Shown here one piece after another: positions 59,561-64,000 of a stretch of DNA of 64,000 nucleotides. The number at the start of each line of letters is the position of its first letter. Position 1 is the stretch's first letter. The notes beneath the pieces are model-generated. The model was not told the DNA's origin. It worked only from the letters and a program-made list of their open reading frames with translations, and ran no database searches. The stretch covers positions 16,737,443 to 16,801,442 of the forward strand of contig CM077116.1 in the NCBI GenBank assembly GCA_039619475.1, in the 5' to 3' direction. This DNA is from Icerya purchasi (taxonomy: Eukaryota > Arthropoda > Insecta > Hemiptera > Monophlebidae). Position numbers and translations under genes: made by a program.

Positions 59561-62500
59561 TAATAATTATATTGGTATAAATTTCGAGAGGTAAATGTAA
59601 ATTTTAATTTTAAAAAAGTACGGTGTACATGCAATTGCAGATGGGGACTAAGTAAAATAATAGCTTAATTACATTTATCGGAGATGTAAGGAAAGAAAAA
59701 AATAACAATTTTGAATAATTAAATTAAACAATTTAATAAATATAATACAATTAATTACCAGTTTTAGATGAAATCTGATAATAAACAATAAGAAAAAAAT
59801 GTATAAACATTCATTTTTTTTTCTTCTTTCGACATATCTTAAAAAATCAACACCCAAGACGCGTTAAATCTTTTTGACCTGTTCATGAAAACTGAAACTT
59901 TACGAATGATGAGAGGATTCAATCATTAGCTAAAAATTAAAACCACAAAAAGTATATGATCAGAAAAATTTACTCTCGGGATCCACAATAAACTTCCTTC
60001 TTTCTATTTTTAACAAAATGTGGACAACACATACTTTCCCTAAATGGGGACCGCTCTATCGGGCGCAGCGTCTTTGGGGCGCAGCCTCTTTCGGGCGCAG
60101 GCGAACTCAGACCTTTTACAGACCACCTACGGTGATTTTCAGGTATCATCCGTTAAACGTAATCATTTGTGTTAGTGAGAAACACGAGTTACCAAATACT
60201 GCTATCAGAAATTCCGTCCAAAAAATACCGCTCTTAGTTAACGATTTATTTTTTCCGCGCGTATGGCATGTTATATATGCATATATAATCACAAAACTCA
60301 TATTTTACATGATTTTATTTCGTTATTCGCTTTTTTAAAATATTTTCTATTTTTTTTTGAAATAACGACTTCAGCGTGAAATACAGATAAACAGACTTTC
60401 GCGATGTAAATTTAAGAGTTCTATTAGCAATAGTGATATGATACGGACGAAGATGATTAATATTAATAATCGGTCAAATGCATTATTGGTTCTTTTCATT
60501 TTTTTTTGTTAATGTATAGTCAACTGTATCTAAAAAATTACAAATTATCAACTCTACGTTATTTAAAGTGTAACATAACTGGATTGAATTTGCTTCTGAT
60601 ACATATTCCTTATATTATTTTTCTTTTTTATTCGTATCTAGTAAGTTTATTTGAGGATACGTTTATTGAAGTTTTTTCTGTGATCTATGATTTTAATTAT
60701 ATATTTAATTCCTTGATGAATCAACCCTGGTTTCAAAGAAGTATAGAGAAAGACAAACAAAGGCGCAAAATTTTTTAAACATAAACACATTTATGTTAAT
60801 ACTGGGCGAGAAATATATACGATATTACAAATTAAAAATTAAATATTATTGTTTTGAATTTAATATTATGTAAATGTAAATTATGGTAATCTACATGAAA
60901 CATCTTGCCCGGCTAACTTTTTTTTTTGTTTGGTTCGTTTAGAAAAATTTCCAATTTTCAAAACACTGGACTAATATTATTTTCATAAAAATTTTAATAC
61001 AGCTAATAAGAAAAAAGCTTTCAAACCTTGAATTTGTTTAAATATTCCCGATAAATTCACTGCGGGAAATTCTATTTTAAAAAAATGGATAATCTTTTTC
61101 TCTATATAAATAGGCAAAGACAAAACAGTTCAGTACCTTCTTCACCGCTGTTTATTAACCGATTTTCTTGCTTTTTTTTTCTGTTTAGTAACTATTGATT
61201 ATTTTTAGAGCTATCAGTACATCAAATTTTGGAAACAATTATACCTTTTTTTTTTGTATTTAAATAAAAAAGTAATACAAAAAGTGAAAAAGGAAATCGC
61301 TGCAGCCAGTAAATCTGTTCTTATTGAAATGTTTTAATTTTTCTTAATAATTATCATTATTGGCTTTTTTACAGTGTACTAAATCTTAAGGTGTCACTTA
61401 ATTTTTGTATTGAAAGTATAAATAAAAGTATATGTTCTCAGATATATGATGAACGAACGTAAAAGAGTGGGAAAACAATTTTGGAAATATACCAATTCGT
61501 ATATATTTTCTTAAAACTTTTAATGATAATTATGGTCGAATTTTGACCATTGGGAACACTAGTATTTATAAACACGTGACTGAAGTGGCAAACTGTAAAT
61601 ATATGAGATACATCTACAGTGCAAAATGATTTAATCAACCCAGAATAACACTCCTACTGAATAGCCATCAAATTAAATGACGAATTAAAATCACGGTTTT
61701 TATAATCTTTTTGTATTTACCTGAAATTTTGTACAAGCAAGAATATATAAATTGACACATTTCCCGTTTTTAGAATTAACTTAAAAATATTAATGACTTA
61801 GTAATTATATAATGATTCATTAACCTTAGTGTGGTGAACATTAACGTCCCAAGTCCGAGTGAAAACAGTCAGTGAAAGTTTTTATACATATAATAATTGA
61901 AAGTTTTTAGAATATTTATTAATTAATAAACTGGCGTACCTTGGCGGATAGTTTTCACAAAATTAAAAATGCGGTATCGTGATTTTTTTTTTATTTTCTA
62001 GCTACTAAGGCTTAATTAGTTACCTACATGTTTATGCCGGGTGGAAGAGTAATCACATTTTTTTATAATCTTTTTATACCTAACTGGGGAGTCGCATCAT
62101 TTCGGCCGCAGCACGATTCGCCTCGTTACATTTAGACTTCGATCTTTTTCCAAGTAAACCTAGTTTAGGCTTAGTGAGTTTTTTATTTATTTTTTCTTCT
62201 ATAATTATCATATTTAAGGCGTAATGAATCAAAAAAGAACACCCGTGAAATTAGTAATTAATTTGTTTAGAAAATAAACCAGCTGTTTTCAAAAAGAATC
62301 ATTTTCGGTTATAAAGACTTGAAGTGCTGATTATGTATTTGTTTAACGGGTTATTTCAATAAAAAATTTCAGAATTAGTAGATCATAGGAATAATTTGCC
62401 TCTGTGACAGATTTTCTGCTTTCAAAGGAAATTTAAATGCTTTACAATAAATTTTTACATTCACAAAAAATTAAAATTAAATTAACTTTAGTGATTATGA

Positions 62501-64000
62501 AAACTACTAAAAAAAATTGTTTATTACTTTTAAGATATTATTCTTCTATTTTTATGTTTATTTTTAACGGAACCCATTCGTTTGAACCAAATCGACTGGC
62601 CCTGTTTTCAATTTAGTATTATGTAAATTGAAATTACGGTAATTCATACTTATCATATTAAATCCTTGGCGGTTGACACATTATGCTCAACTACTTTGCC
62701 GTATTTGCGATAATATTTTATTTTATTTTTTATTTATTTATTTTTTTTTTCTAAAATACAGTTACCTGCAAAATAAATATTTTAGAGCTAAATATTTAAT
62801 TCTGCACGTTATGTAACACGGATTAATTACTTGGAATCATTTTTTCTTATTACTATGAAATATGACCTACATAAACCAGAATTCATTTTTAAAACATGCA
62901 AAAACATCAATAAAGCAGCTCATTTAGTAATAAAATTAACATAATTAAGTAACAAAAATTTTCCGATTTTTAAACAACTATTTGACATTCTTAAAAATAT
63001 ATATTTGTTTTATAACCGTTATATGTAATTATTTTAGAAAACAAGTAAATATTGATCTCTAGTGAGTATTCCTAAAAAATACAACAGTACTAAAAGCATA
63101 TATGCGGAAATTAATTTTATAGATATAGCAATATTTCTCAAACGGGCGTCAATTTTTTTTGTCGGTTCGGTTCTCACCATGGGAGATTTCCTGCGAGTGA
63201 CTGAAAAAAGGTAATGAATAGGACCTCGAATATTTTACAATATGCGAATCTGTAGGAATAAAAGAAGAAGCAAAAGTGATAAAATGGTCATGGAAAAAAT
63301 CGTATATTTTTCTTGGAATTGACTATAAGTTTATTGTAAAGCAGTTGTTATTATTTCGGCGGAAGAAGAATTAATAGAATATTTTTCGAATAGGCTATTT
63401 TTAATAATGACCGTAGTACGGAGAATTAACGAATGAAACTATTTTCTGTAAATAAGTGTAGTGGTTTAGTTTGTTTATTTTACCAAATCCTGAATAGCTT
63501 CATAAGAGGTGAAATTTATTTACCTGCATTGTTCATAACCCGTACGATTGGCTATTCGGTTTTGAATTTCTAAGAAAATGGTTAATTTTCCTAACAGAAG
63601 AACATAACAAAATGTGCAATGAATGCGTGTAAAACTTGCCATTATTGTTATTTTTACTTTTCTGTTCCGAAAAAAAAGAATGCCGCAAAGGATGTTGACA
63701 CATAATGGTTTTTGTCATTCGTCTATGAACGTGATATAATATCAACAAAATGAAGAAAACATAGTCTTATTGATAAAAGTAACCAAATAAAAAAAAAGAA
63801 ATATGTCGATTGCGACAAATATTTGTTGAAAGTCGAAACAAATTATAATCAGCTTCAGCTTGAAGATTATCTTCGTGGTGTACCACATAATGTAATTAGT
63901 TAAGTTTAGTATTTGCATGTAATATAGGTACTATTATTATTACTTATATGTAAGATTTCGAAATCGTTTATTTCTATATTTGTAATTAATGCTATTACTA
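59561..64000. other. no gene seen
   Basis: AT-rich terminal 4.4 kb. It includes a small GGGCGCAGC-type triplet (60061-60105) and two short blocks, ATTATGTAAATGTAAATTA near 60864 and ATTATGTAAATTGAAATTA near 62617, that echo a block near 10391. Short frames lack domains. Confidence 0.45.

Noticed and set aside
60061..60105. GGGCGCAGC short repeats as a regulatory array
   Set aside because: Only three imperfect copies over 45 bp with no linked gene; not enough to call a function.
1..64000. tRNA, rRNA or CRISPR features
   Set aside because: By eye no cloverleaf with conserved TTCNANNC and D-arm blocks, no rRNA core sequence and no regularly spaced repeat-spacer array was seen. A dedicated tRNA scan would be needed to exclude tRNA-like relics.

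Overview
This is a window of AT-rich animal nuclear DNA, almost certainly from an arthropod and probably an insect. It has spliced coding exons with GT..AG borders, long non-coding stretches, poly-A/T runs and microsatellites, and non-LTR retrotransposons of the RTE, R1 and Jockey/I groups alongside Tc1-like, hAT-like and Helentron-like DNA transposons. I cannot name the species or order. There are no prokaryotic operons, rRNAs, tRNAs or CRISPR arrays that I can see.

The only host gene I can support lies on the plus strand at 27.6-45.6 kb. It is a facilitated trehalose/sugar transporter of the Tret1-like (SLC2, sugar porter) family. Five exons (27623-27972, 28297-28572, 39632-39940, 42967-43075, 45314-45612) join in frame at GT..AG borders. 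They encode about 447 residues covering TM1-TM12, with a stop codon at 45610-45612 and a possible poly-A signal at 45894. A short 5' exon carrying the start codon was not found. The introns hold many transposons: intron 2 (11 kb) contains a MITE copy, a foldback repeat flanked by a direct repeat, an hAT-like MITE, and a Tc1-like element split by an R1-like LINE.

Left part (0-12 kb): an RTE 3' fragment at the window edge, a Helentron-type endonuclease remnant, a foldback repeat with a hammerhead-like motif, a Jockey RT remnant, and a 3.1-kb RTE LINE with a 15-bp target-site duplication and one internal stop. These are followed by degenerate ~265-bp tandem units and a broken, unrecognised minus-strand coding relic. 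From 12 to 25.8 kb I see mostly non-coding DNA with microsatellites, a 26-bp triple repeat and a 211-bp inverted-repeat element.

Right part (45.6-64 kb): about 6 kb with no gene, then a LINE C-terminal relic, then an old Jockey/I-type LINE (about 52.3-59.6 kb) whose ORF1 is interrupted by a nearly intact 3.46-kb RTE element with an 11-bp target-site duplication. The last 4.4 kb shows nothing recognisable.

The clearest structures are two nested insertions (R1 inside Tc1; RTE inside a Jockey/I LINE). In each, removing the younger element and one duplicated target copy rejoins the older element's reading frame, so the relative ages can be read from the sequence.
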